Source: Myxococcales bacterium (lineage in GTDB: Bacteria > Myxococcota_C > UBA6777). Taken from it: a DNA stretch of 64,000 bases. The notes under the pieces were generated by a model. That model was not told the origin of the DNA, ran no database searches, and saw only the letters and a list, made by a program, of their open reading frames with translations. The stretch is from assembly GCA_020632975.1 (NCBI GenBank), contig JACKEL010000005.1, positions 124,001 to 188,000 on the forward strand. The letters are read 5' to 3'. Positions 26,658-34,361 of the stretch are shown piece by piece (within the stretch, counting starts at the first letter, position 1; each line of letters begins with the position of its first letter). Both the position numbers and the translations under genes were made by a program.

Positions 26658-27155
26658 ATGAGCAACCCATTGGCAGGAGCTGGCGGCGGCGCAGCAAAGA
26701 TCGCAATGCAACAAATGCAGCAAATGCAAAATGCGCAACCCCAAAACCAACAAGTTGGTATGCAAGGGGGCAACGCTGCCAAGTTCCAACAAAGTATGCA
26801 AACCCAGCAGATCAACCAACCCCAACAAATCAACCAAGTGAACCAAACACAAAAGGTTGAAAAAACACGGTCGATCCGCGATATCGCTCAAACCCAAAAA
26901 ACGCAATCGACCGCTGGCGCGCAAAAAAGCAACACCGCCAAAGGTGTCGAGCGCTTCCTCGAAAACATGGGCAACCGCAAAAGCGACGTCGATCGCTTGA
27001 TGAAACAAGCCATGAGCGGCAAATCCTTCAACAACAAAGAGTTGATTGTCCTCCAATACAAAGTCTCGACCTTCTCCCTCGAGATGGACCTCGTCTCCAA
27101 AGTGGTCGAAAAAGCCTCCAGCGGTATCAAACAAGCCATGAACACCCAGGTCTGA
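26658..27155 (+). CDS. sctI: SctI (YscI/EscI family) type III inner rod protein
   Basis: The protein is 165 residues, with AGGAGG six bases before the ATG. Residues 1-95 are disordered and very rich in Gln, Asn and Met, with repeats such as QQINQPQQINQVNQTQ. The C-terminal 60 residues are two amphipathic helices (NKELIVLQYKVSTFSLEMDL then VSKVVEKASSGIKQAMNTQV) that match the SctI rod family. SctI polymerises inside the basal body between the export gate and the needle. It sits directly ahead of sctJ, as in Yersinia. The Gln-rich N-terminus is longer than in most SctI proteins. Confidence 0.8.
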   Translation: MSNPLAGAGGGAAKIAMQQMQQMQNAQPQNQQVGMQGGNAAKFQQSMQTQQINQPQQINQVNQTQKVEKTRSIRDIAQTQKTQSTAGAQKSNTAKGVERFLENMGNRKSDVDRLMKQAMSGKSFNNKELIVLQYKVSTFSLEMDLVSKVVEKASSGIKQAMNTQV

Positions 27156-27229
27156 TACGCTTGCTTTCTTCTCCTCCCCCTCTCTTCCAATGCCTCTCTT
27201 CTTTCTTCTCTCTCCCATGCATTGTGGCC

Positions 27230-27258
27230 TTGTCAGTTTCGGGGTCCTGTGCTATCTA
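27230..27258 (+). promoter_or_regulatory. Candidate sigma-70-like promoter upstream of sctJ
   Basis: TTGTCA (27230-27235) and TATCTA (27253-27258) are 17 bp apart, 64 bp before the sctJ ATG. The -35 box fits well and the -10 box poorly, so this is only a candidate. Confidence 0.3.
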
Positions 27259-27321
27259 TGATCGACTTTTTTACAACATGCCCCAGTATCCGAGCGACGC
27301 GCGTCGAGGAGACTTTATCTG

Positions 27322-28155
27322 ATGAAGATTCGAAACGAACGCCCTCATGCACTCGTACTCTTGAGCCTTTTGTTGGCTCTCTTTGTAGCCGGCTGTACCG
27401 TGCCTGTTCAACATGGACTCTCTGAAAGACAAGCGAACGAGATCATCGTCCTATTCGCCAAAAACGGCATCAACGCAACCAAGATGGCCGACACTTCGGG
27501 ACGTGAGATCAAGTGGACCATCATGGTCGATAGCTCCAACAACGCAAAAGCAATTCGCCTCCTCCAACGCCACAACATGCCCTTTGAACAAGAAAAAGGG
27601 TTCCAAGGCGTGTACGGCACCACGGGGATGATCCCCACCGCGACCGAGGAAAAAGCGAAGTACCTCATGGCTCTCTCTGGTGAACTCCAAAACACCCTGC
27701 GTAAAGTTGATGGTGTCTTGGATGCACGCGTCCACCTCGTGATCCCCAAAGAGCGCATCCTCAAAAACCCCAACGACCCCAAGCCTCAACCCCGTGCGTC
27801 CGTCATGATGATCGTTCGTATGAGCCCTGCCCCCGCGATCACCTCCAAAGACGTAAAAGAACTCCTTCGTGGTAGCCTTGAAGACCTCTCGGCCAACAAC
27901 ATCAATGTTGTCTTTGTACGCCAACGCCCTGATGGTGCAGGCGATGATGCAAGCGCAACAGGTGGTGCAGACATGGCAGCGTTCTTGGGCGTCCGCGTGG
28001 CTTCTTCGGATACCACGAAACTCAAGATCATCGTAGGCTTGCTTTGTGCGTGTATCCTCCTCTTCCTTGGGCTTTTTGTGTGGTCCTTCTTCCGATCCGC
28101 TTCGCTCAAAAACCAGCTCCGCGCGATGGGCGGACAAGGCGGCCTTGCTTCCTGA
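27322..28155 (+). CDS. sctJ: SctJ, type III inner-membrane ring lipoprotein
   Basis: The protein is 277 residues of the YscJ/PrgK/FliF family. It has a lipoprotein signal with lipobox LFVAGC (Cys25), two ring-building domains (QANEIIVLFAKNGINA, then FQGVYGTTGMIPTATEEKAK and LVIPKERI) and a C-terminal membrane helix (about 233-258, IIVGLLCACILLFLGLFVW). It forms the periplasmic ring of the type III basal body. The length fits SctJ, not the much longer FliF, so this is the non-flagellar type. GAGGAG precedes the ATG. The FliG-like gene follows after 38 bp, echoing the fliF-fliG order of flagellar operons. Confidence 0.9.
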   Translation: MKIRNERPHALVLLSLLLALFVAGCTVPVQHGLSERQANEIIVLFAKNGINATKMADTSGREIKWTIMVDSSNNAKAIRLLQRHNMPFEQEKGFQGVYGTTGMIPTATEEKAKYLMALSGELQNTLRKVDGVLDARVHLVIPKERILKNPNDPKPQPRASVMMIVRMSPAPAITSKDVKELLRGSLEDLSANNINVVFVRQRPDGAGDDASATGGADMAAFLGVRVASSDTTKLKIIVGLLCACILLFLGLFVWSFFRSASLKNQLRAMGGQGGLAS

Positions 28156-28193
28156 TCGCGCTCCTTCCTCTCTCTCCCTCATGAGGGGTATTG

Positions 28194-29261
28194 ATGCGTC
28201 ACCTCATCCAACATCTCCCAAAACAACAAGCCATGTTCTTGTTGACTCTCCTTACACTCGAAGGCGAAAAAGACCTCCCTTTGTTGGGTTATCTTCCACG
28301 AGAAGAAGCCCAACAACTTGAACATGTTGCACGACAACTCAGCGAAACTCCTCGCAAACAGTTGCTCCCTCAACTTGTCCAAGAGATCAAACGCCTGATC
28401 GCTGACAACCACCGCAGCAAACTCGAACAGCACGACCCCGCTTGGTTGGCAGACCTGCTTCAACACGAGTCTCCCCAAATCATCGCGGTGATCTTGCAAG
28501 GCCTGCCTCGTGGCTCTGTGCAGCGTATCTACCAAGCCCTTCCACGACAGCTCGCACAGCGTATCCCCCAACAAATCGGGCAGGTCTCTCCTGAGATTGC
28601 AAAACAAATCCGACAACGGATCGAAGAGCGTTTTCCAGAGCCACCCGACACAGATCCCCCAACATTCAACCTGGATTCGCTGTCTTACCTGTCTTCAGAA
28701 GAACTTATGCTGCTGATTCGCGAACTTGGCTTCCGCGAGCTTGCCACCGCTTTCAGCAACGTGGGACACCGCCCCTTGATGGAGCTTTGCCGACGCCTTC
28801 GCAACGAAGACGCCGAACACCTCCTCAAAGTGGTACAGGGCCTTCCTCCCCTTGAATCCAAGCATATCAAGTCAGCACAACGTACGATCCGCGCGATATC
28901 CAATGAACACCAGTCCCAAAGCGACATGATCGAAGGGGCTGGTATGCACAAGTTCTCCAACGCTCTTTGTGCCAGCCATCGCGAGCTTCTACACAACCTT
29001 GCTTATCGCTTGCCCTACAACCTTGGGATCCGTTTCCACCGCCACAACCCGCCCAAACTCACTGACAACGACATCTTGCGCCTTCATCACGAGGTCTTGG
29101 GGACCCTTCAATCGCTTGCTCAAGAACAACGTATCTCTCGCCAGTGGGCCTTACAAGTCATCGATCTTCCCCCTGTACCCGTCGAAGTCACACCCGAAGA
29201 AGGCGCTGGACAAGTTGCGCACGATGAATATGACGACAGCACGGGGCAGATCGAAAGCTAA
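28194..29261 (+). CDS. FliG-like protein in the SctK position of the type III block
   Basis: The ATG at 28194 (after GAGGGG) gives 355 residues. Residues 82-105 (DPAWLADLLQHESPQIIAVI...) resemble the FliG middle domain, whose EHPQ-type signature reads HESPQIIA here. Residues 164-232 (YLSSEELMLLIRELGFREL...) resemble the FliG C-terminal armadillo region. An N-terminal helical part and an extra C-terminal segment (about 250-330, rich in His) complete it. In flagella FliG joins the FliF ring to FliM/FliN; in non-flagellar systems SctK holds that place without clear sequence similarity. Lying between sctJ and sctL, this protein probably bridges the ring and the cytoplasmic sorting platform. The motif reading is by eye. 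Confidence 0.6.
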   Translation: MRHLIQHLPKQQAMFLLTLLTLEGEKDLPLLGYLPREEAQQLEHVARQLSETPRKQLLPQLVQEIKRLIADNHRSKLEQHDPAWLADLLQHESPQIIAVILQGLPRGSVQRIYQALPRQLAQRIPQQIGQVSPEIAKQIRQRIEERFPEPPDTDPPTFNLDSLSYLSSEELMLLIRELGFRELATAFSNVGHRPLMELCRRLRNEDAEHLLKVVQGLPPLESKHIKSAQRTIRAISNEHQSQSDMIEGAGMHKFSNALCASHRELLHNLAYRLPYNLGIRFHRHNPPKLTDNDILRLHHEVLGTLQSLAQEQRISRQWALQVIDLPPVPVEVTPEEGAGQVAHDEYDDSTGQIES

Positions 29262-29398
29262 GTTTTCCCAATCTTCACTTCCTGTTCACGATACGACGCA
29301 ACCTTTGTGTACAAGCGATGGGTGACAACGCACCCAAAAAACATTATGCTTGCCTTTGATTGTGACCACGGCAAGACAACACGATAGAGGACAAAGAT

Positions 29399-30061
29399 AT
29401 GAGCAAAGTCATCAAAGGAGGCGGCGCGACTCTTGGACCTCCCCCTGCTGCGCGCCCTGCGGTCGGTGGCTATAGCGGCGGATACAGCAACCCCGCCAGC
29501 AACCGCGTCATCTCTGCGGCTGACGTAAAAGCCCAAAGCTCCGCCCAAGAGATCGTCCAAAAAGCTCAAATGGATGCTGAACGCATCCGCGCTCAAGCCG
29601 AAGAGTACCGCCAACGCGGTTACGAAGAAGGCTACCAAGCCGGTCTCGAAGAAGGCAAGCAAGAGCTAACCGACACCATCCTCCAACTGAACCAACAAAA
29701 CCAAGATCGATTCCGCAACTACGAGCCCGAACTGGTCAAGCTCGCGATGCGCATCGCTGAAAAGATCATCGGCGAACAAGTCAAGATCGCCCCCGAAACA
29801 GTCGTCGGGATCGTCTCTAAAGCGCTCGGTAACGTGCGCCACCAACGCGAGATCTATGTCCGCGTCAACCCCGATGACTACGACACAATCCAAGAACACA
29901 AACCGATGCTCCTTGAGCGTCTTTCACGCGCCCAAGACATCGATATCCGCCCCGATGCCAACATCTCCCCTGGAAGCTGCCGCATCGAGTCCGAGATCGG
30001 CACCATCGATGCCAATCTAAAAAACCAACTGGCCGCCATCGAACGCGCCTTGCTTGGCTAA
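29399..30061 (+). CDS. sctL: SctL (HrpE/YscL/FliH family) ATPase regulator
   Basis: The protein is 220 residues. A Gly/Pro-rich N-terminus is followed by a long coiled coil with the FliH-like Gly-spaced pattern (YEEGYQAGLEEGKQE, about 83-97) and a C-terminal domain (LAMRIAEKIIGEQVKI; VRVNPDDYDTI; PGSCRIESEIGTIDA). The LxMRIAEKIIG and GSCRIES elements are typical. SctL forms the stator that ties the ATPase SctN to the sorting platform and restrains it. The sctN start lies 22 bp downstream. The first codons follow acaaagat, a weak ribosome site. Confidence 0.92.
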   Translation: MSKVIKGGGATLGPPPAARPAVGGYSGGYSNPASNRVISAADVKAQSSAQEIVQKAQMDAERIRAQAEEYRQRGYEEGYQAGLEEGKQELTDTILQLNQQNQDRFRNYEPELVKLAMRIAEKIIGEQVKIAPETVVGIVSKALGNVRHQREIYVRVNPDDYDTIQEHKPMLLERLSRAQDIDIRPDANISPGSCRIESEIGTIDANLKNQLAAIERALLG

Positions 30062-30083
30062 TGTTACGGAGACGCGCACCACT

Positions 30084-31460
30084 ATGGGTACAGACTATAT
30101 CTCTGCTGGGATGCGACATGATATGAACCGTGTCTCAGACTTTGTCGATTTGTCCAAATACTTTGATCGGCTCAATAGTGTCTCAACCGTCGTGAGCCGT
30201 GGCCGCGTCTCCGAGGTTGTCGGACTCGTCATCCGCGCCGTTGTTGGTGGGGTTCGCGTAGGTGAGATGGTGCTGATCCGCAACGAACACGCCCCAGACC
30301 TTCGCGCGGAAGTCGTCGGCTTCCAAGACGATCAGGTCATGCTCATGCCCATCGGTGAAGCACGCGGGGTCGGCCCTGACTCCGAAGTCATCCCCACAGG
30401 AAAGCCTTTCTCCATCTTGTGCGGAGATGCTTTGCTTGGACGTGTCCTCAACGGTGTCGGAGAAGCCATGATCGGCCCGCCCCTCTCGGTCGAAGACGGC
30501 TTGAGAGAGTGGGAAGTCGAACGCGACCCGCCCGATCCCATGAAGCGTCGACGCGTCCTCGAACACCTCTCCATGGGCGTTCGCGCCATCGACGGACTTC
30601 TTACCGTTGGTGAAGGCCAACGTGTGGGGCTTTTCGCAGGTTCTGGGGTCGGTAAGTCCACACTCATGGGACAAATCGCACGAAACACCTCGGCCGAAGT
30701 CAACGTGATCTGTCTGATCGGCGAACGGGGCCGTGAAGTCCGCGACTTTATCGAAGAATCCCTCGGCGAAGAAGGGATGCGCCGCTCTGTCCTCGTCTGC
30801 GCAACCTCTGATACCCCCTCGCTGGTTCGCCTCAAGTCCGCATTTGTCTCCACCGCAATCGCCGAGTACTTCCGCGACCAAGGAAGAAAAGTCCTCTTTA
30901 TGATGGACTCCACCACGCGATTTGCTCGGGCACAACGGGAGATCGGACTCGCGGTTGGTGAACCACCAGCCCGCCAAGGTTATCCCCCCTCTGTGTTCGC
31001 GATGTTGCCTCGCCTCCTAGAACGTACAGGCAACGACGACAAAGGCTCGATTACCGCTCTCTACACGGTCCTCGTCGCTGGGGGGGACATGGAAGAACCG
31101 ATCTCTGACGAGGTGCGCGGGATCCTTGATGGTCACATCATCCTCAACCGTGCTCTTGGCGCCAAAAACCACTGGCCCGCGATCGACGTCCTCCCCTCCC
31201 TTAGCCGCGTTATGAACGGCCTCGAAACCCTCGAAAAGCGCCACCACCAAGCTGCACGCGAGCTGCGTCGGGTACTGGCCGCCTACAAAAAGAACGAAGA
31301 CTTGATCCTCCTCGGTGCCTACACCCCGGGTAGTGACCCCGAAACGGATTATGCCATCGATAAGATCGAGGAATGTAACAGCTTTTTGAAACAAGGACTC
31401 CACGACCAACCCACTTGGGAAGAAACAGTCGATCACCTTGCATCCATCTTTGGGCTTTGA
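30084..31460 (+). CDS. sctN: SctN, type III secretion ATPase
   Basis: From the ATG at 30084 the protein has 458 residues, the usual size. The Walker A motif is GSGVGKST (186-193). The FliI/SctN family motif LIGERGREVRDF (211-222), the Walker B strand VLFMMDST and the C-terminal ASIFGL ending are present. The hexamer unfolds substrates and releases chaperones at the export gate. A longer frame from a TTG at 30054 overlaps sctL; the ATG at 30084 has CGGAGAC about 12 bases upstream, and a later ATG at 30111 cannot be excluded. Flagellar FliI is the alternative, but no flagellar genes are present and SctI, SctJ and SctO are adjacent. Confidence 0.94.
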   Translation: MGTDYISAGMRHDMNRVSDFVDLSKYFDRLNSVSTVVSRGRVSEVVGLVIRAVVGGVRVGEMVLIRNEHAPDLRAEVVGFQDDQVMLMPIGEARGVGPDSEVIPTGKPFSILCGDALLGRVLNGVGEAMIGPPLSVEDGLREWEVERDPPDPMKRRRVLEHLSMGVRAIDGLLTVGEGQRVGLFAGSGVGKSTLMGQIARNTSAEVNVICLIGERGREVRDFIEESLGEEGMRRSVLVCATSDTPSLVRLKSAFVSTAIAEYFRDQGRKVLFMMDSTTRFARAQREIGLAVGEPPARQGYPPSVFAMLPRLLERTGNDDKGSITALYTVLVAGGDMEEPISDEVRGILDGHIILNRALGAKNHWPAIDVLPSLSRVMNGLETLEKRHHQAARELRRVLAAYKKNEDLILLGAYTPGSDPETDYAIDKIEECNSFLKQGLHDQPTWEETVDHLASIFGL

Positions 31461-31478
31461 GACTAAGGAGCCTCTTCT

Positions 31479-31964
31479 ATGCCGACTTATCGCCTTCAAG
31501 CACTCTTGGACTTGCGGGAACGCACTGAAAAAGAAAAAAAAGATCAACTCGCTGAATCAAAGAAAAAACACCTACAAGAGCAACAAAAAGCAGCCGATCT
31601 CCGAAAACAAGACCAAGAGATGCGTCAGAACAGAAAGCAAAAAGAAGATGAGCTTTTTGCAAGAATGCAGTCTGGCGAACTCGGTGTGAAAGACTACAAT
31701 ATGGGTGAGCGGTACATCAAACGCCTTGAACGTGAGATCGAAGAGTTCCAAAGCGTCATCAAAGAACAAGACAAACGCGTGATCTTCGCACAACAAGAAG
31801 TCGATTGGTGTCAAGAAGAACTCCTCAAAGCCACGCAAGAACTCAAAGCGCTCGAAAAGCACAAAGAGAAGTGGCTCGAAGAGTACAAAAAGGAGATGGC
31901 AGCGAAAGAAGAGATGGCCCAAGAAGAGATATCCACAACGCTCTTCATCTTTGGCAAAAAATAA
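31479..31964 (+). CDS. sctO: SctO (YscO/FliJ-like) type III ATPase stalk
   Basis: The protein is 161 residues and almost entirely charged coiled coil (LLDLRERTEKEKKDQLAESK; IKRLEREIEEFQSVIKEQDK), as in SctO and FliJ. The conserved beginning YRLQALLDLRE fits the family. The stalk sits in the pore of the SctN hexamer and contacts the export gate protein SctV. AAGGAG stands nine bases before the ATG, and the gene follows sctN after 18 bp. The primary sequence of this family is poorly conserved, so the name rests on position, size and coiled-coil form. Confidence 0.82.
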   Translation: MPTYRLQALLDLRERTEKEKKDQLAESKKKHLQEQQKAADLRKQDQEMRQNRKQKEDELFARMQSGELGVKDYNMGERYIKRLEREIEEFQSVIKEQDKRVIFAQQEVDWCQEELLKATQELKALEKHKEKWLEEYKKEMAAKEEMAQEEISTTLFIFGKK

Positions 31965-32045
31965 TCCTTCCGCTGTCCCCCACGCCGCCTTTGCACTGCC
32001 CCTAAACAACACAACTTGTTGTGGCACATACAAGGAGATTACGCC

Positions 32046-32957
32046 ATGACGCGTATTAACGACTCACAACAAATTCAACAACAGCAACAGGCTCAGCAGG
32101 CGAACAAGGCGCGCGACACCCAAGCACCACCCCAAGACTCCGAACGCGCCTTCTCTTCTCGCTTGAAGAAGCAAGAAGAGAACAAACAAACCCAACAACC
32201 CTCCAGCAAAGAGTCCACCTCCACTGCACCCGATACCAGCAGCGCCAAAGCACGTATGATGCAAAATCAGTCCTTTAGCCTATCTGGTCGCAAAGGCACT
32301 GTCGCTGACCTACAAGCACAGCTGAATGGCCAGATGGAAGGCGCCAAAGGCAAAGGTCTCAGCGGTAAGATGGAAGGCGTTGAAGGCAGCGTTGAAGGCA
32401 AAGGCAGCCTCGAAGGTAAAGGCGATCTCGATGCCAAAGGCGAAGGCCTTGAACTTGGCAAAGAGATGGGTCTCGAAGCTGGCGACATGAAGATGGCCAT
32501 GGGCGCTGAAGGCAAAGGTCTTGAAGTCGGTCTCGGTCTCCAAGGACAATCACAAATCCAACAAGGCGGGAACCTCTCGACCTCCGCAACTGTCGAAGTT
32601 CGCGGCGCAAAGATCCCCACCGCCATGATGGAAAAAATGATGGACCAAGCCCGCGTCGGCGTCAACGAAGTCGGCGCACCCGAGTTCCAATTCGACCTCA
32701 AAGGCGATGTCCTTGGTGGTATGAAGATGCGTATCAGCATGGAAAACGGCCAACTCAAAGCCATCTTCGTTGCTGAAAACCCCGAAGTCCGCAAGTTCAT
32801 GGACGGAAACCTCAAAGACCTTGAGCGCAACCTCCAAGACCGCGGTATCTTCATCAAAAACCTCGAAGTCCGTGACCCCGAAGAAGACCGTCGCCAACGT
32901 CAACGCGATCAAGCCCAAAAAGACCGCCAAGACGCGATGGGCGGCCTCAGCGAATAA
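32046..32957 (+). CDS. sctP: SctP/FliK-like substrate-switch and needle-length protein
   Basis: The ATG at 32046 (AAGGAG upstream) gives 303 residues. The N-terminal third is Gln/Ser/Thr-rich and disordered. The middle (about 95-170) is a Gly/Lys/Glu repeat (GKGLSGKMEGVEGSVEGKG and similar). The C-terminal 110 residues fit the FliK/SctP switch domain: FDLKGDVLGGMKMRISMENG, AIFVAENPEVRKFMDGNLKD and RGIFIKNLEV. FliK and SctP measure needle or hook length and switch substrate class by contacting SctU. This is the last gene of the block; sctQ and the export-gate genes do not follow. Confidence 0.78.
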   Translation: MTRINDSQQIQQQQQAQQANKARDTQAPPQDSERAFSSRLKKQEENKQTQQPSSKESTSTAPDTSSAKARMMQNQSFSLSGRKGTVADLQAQLNGQMEGAKGKGLSGKMEGVEGSVEGKGSLEGKGDLDAKGEGLELGKEMGLEAGDMKMAMGAEGKGLEVGLGLQGQSQIQQGGNLSTSATVEVRGAKIPTAMMEKMMDQARVGVNEVGAPEFQFDLKGDVLGGMKMRISMENGQLKAIFVAENPEVRKFMDGNLKDLERNLQDRGIFIKNLEVRDPEEDRRQRQRDQAQKDRQDAMGGLSE

Positions 32958-33034
32958 TCCCCCAGATACGGGGATATTCGGGATGGATTCGGGCGCGGAG
33001 GCCCGCCCCAGATAAAACGATAGCCAATTTTATT

Positions 33035-33230
33035 CCACGAACACCCCTCCGTGATCACCCAAACCGAATACACCGATATCCAATCCCATTCCACGGGCGC
33101 CCCGCTGTGGTCGCCCAAACCGAATACACCGATATCCAATCCCATTCGGCCACGGGCGACCCGCCGTGGTCGCCCGATATACCGTGGTATTCGATTCCAT
33201 CCCACGGGCGACCCGCTGTGGTCGCCCAAC
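33035..33230. repeat. Cluster of intergenic hairpin repeats
   Basis: Four copies of a unit starting ccacgggcgacccg (near 33035, 33091, 33150 and 33202) are spaced 52-59 bp apart. Copies 3 and 4 contain a perfect 8-bp hairpin, gggcgacc and ggtcgccc, around a six-base loop; copy 2 has one mismatch and copy 1 is more diverged. Copies 1 and 2 share a 30-bp spacer containing aaaccgaatacaccgata. A related but diverged GC-rich palindrome lies near 32984-33008. It resembles REP-type palindromic elements. It sits at the end of the type III block and may also stop transcription. Confidence 0.8.
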
Positions 33231-33236
33231 CTTCCA

Positions 33237-34286
33237 TCAAATCCGCTCAACGTAGACACGCGTCAACTTGAAATCCAAAAGATTCTCGAAGCCACCATCC
33301 AATCGCTCACCTTTCAAAAGGAAGCGATACCCGCATCCTTCGGCTTCGAGCGAAAACGGTGTGCGCGAACGACGAAAGAAGAAACGCGTTTTGCGTTCAC
33401 CCAAAGGCACCTTCCAACGGAAGCGATAGCGCAAAGCGATCGGTGTATCAGGGACAAAGCCGATTGTTTTCCAAGGCTCTCCTTGCCAACGGCTAGGATC
33501 TGCCTTTTTCGCAACGCACAAAGACACCACAGGTCGGTTCCATCCAGCCTCCTGCAAGCGAAACAAAAGATGCTCGTCCTTTACGCGCGTTTGCCACAAA
33601 AACAAGACACGAGCGAGATTGCGCAAGACCTCTCTCCGCAAAGAAAGCGAAGCGCTTTGCCAAAGCGCCCATTGTTCCTTGGAAACAAGACTTTGTGCAG
33701 GCTCGATGTTTTGCAGATATTTCAACCAATCCATGCGAGTATCTTGATGTGATGCGATCAGGATGCGCCCCTTTTGTGCGACCCGATGGACCAAGCCTTT
33801 TTGTTTAAGAGGATTCCAAAGATAAAGATCTTTGTTTTCCTCCCGAGGCTCAAACTTCCCAAACCACCGAACATATCGACGGATCTTTGACGCAGCTTGT
33901 TCCACGTTGTAGACCTCGCAGCTTGAGACGATCTTGCTCAGCCCCCAACGACCGAAGAAAAAGCGATGATGACAAGGGTAAGCCCCCTCCCTCTCTTCGT
34001 AGAGAAACACTTGAGGCCACGCCCGCTCAGCAGAAGAATAAAGTCGCTGGAGTCGAGAACAGCGCCCCCACGACCACCGTTGGCAAAGTAGCCGTTCGAC
34101 ATCAGCGGGTTCGTCTCCTGTTTTTAAACCACGTAAGATCTCGATAGGCTCGGGAGCTTGCCACACAGACTTTGCTTTTTTGGTTTGTGTCGAGGTGGTC
34201 TTACAAGCCATCTGTCCGCAGAAAACAACGAAACAGAAGACGACCCATCTCCACCATGTTGCGGACTTTTGTATAAAAAGCTCCAA
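33237..34286 (-). CDS. Lipoprotein, unrecognised
   Basis: The start is a TTG at 34286; AAGGAG lies seven bases upstream and no in-frame ATG is nearby. The 349-residue product begins with a membrane-spanning signal (WWRWVVFCFVVFCGQMAC, lipobox GQMAC), followed by a Thr/Lys-rich linker. The mature part is rich in Trp, Arg and Phe (EEREGAYPCHHRFFFGRW; FLWQTRVKDEHLLFRLQEAG) and probably beta-structured at its end (ALRYRFRWKVPL). No known domain is evident. It is convergent with the type III block and separated from it only by the hairpin repeats. It lies 75 bp downstream of gpmI on the same strand. Confidence 0.65.
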   Translation of the reverse strand: MELFIQKSATWWRWVVFCFVVFCGQMACKTTSTQTKKAKSVWQAPEPIEILRGLKTGDEPADVERLLCQRWSWGRCSRLQRLYSSAERAWPQVFLYEEREGAYPCHHRFFFGRWGLSKIVSSCEVYNVEQAASKIRRYVRWFGKFEPREENKDLYLWNPLKQKGLVHRVAQKGRILIASHQDTRMDWLKYLQNIEPAQSLVSKEQWALWQSASLSLRREVLRNLARVLFLWQTRVKDEHLLFRLQEAGWNRPVVSLCVAKKADPSRWQGEPWKTIGFVPDTPIALRYRFRWKVPLGERKTRFFFRRSRTPFSLEAEGCGYRFLLKGERLDGGFENLLDFKLTRVYVERI

Positions 34287-34361
34287 GAGTTCGCTCCTTT
34301 CTGTAGAGACAAGTCTTCTCTCTGTGTGTCCACCCCAAAAGGATGGCGTTTTGCGTGGCTC

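Noticed and set aside
33051..33752. 233-codon plus-strand ORF through the hairpin repeats
   Set aside because: It reads through palindromic repeats into the antisense of the lipoprotein gene; the N-terminal repeats come only from the DNA element.
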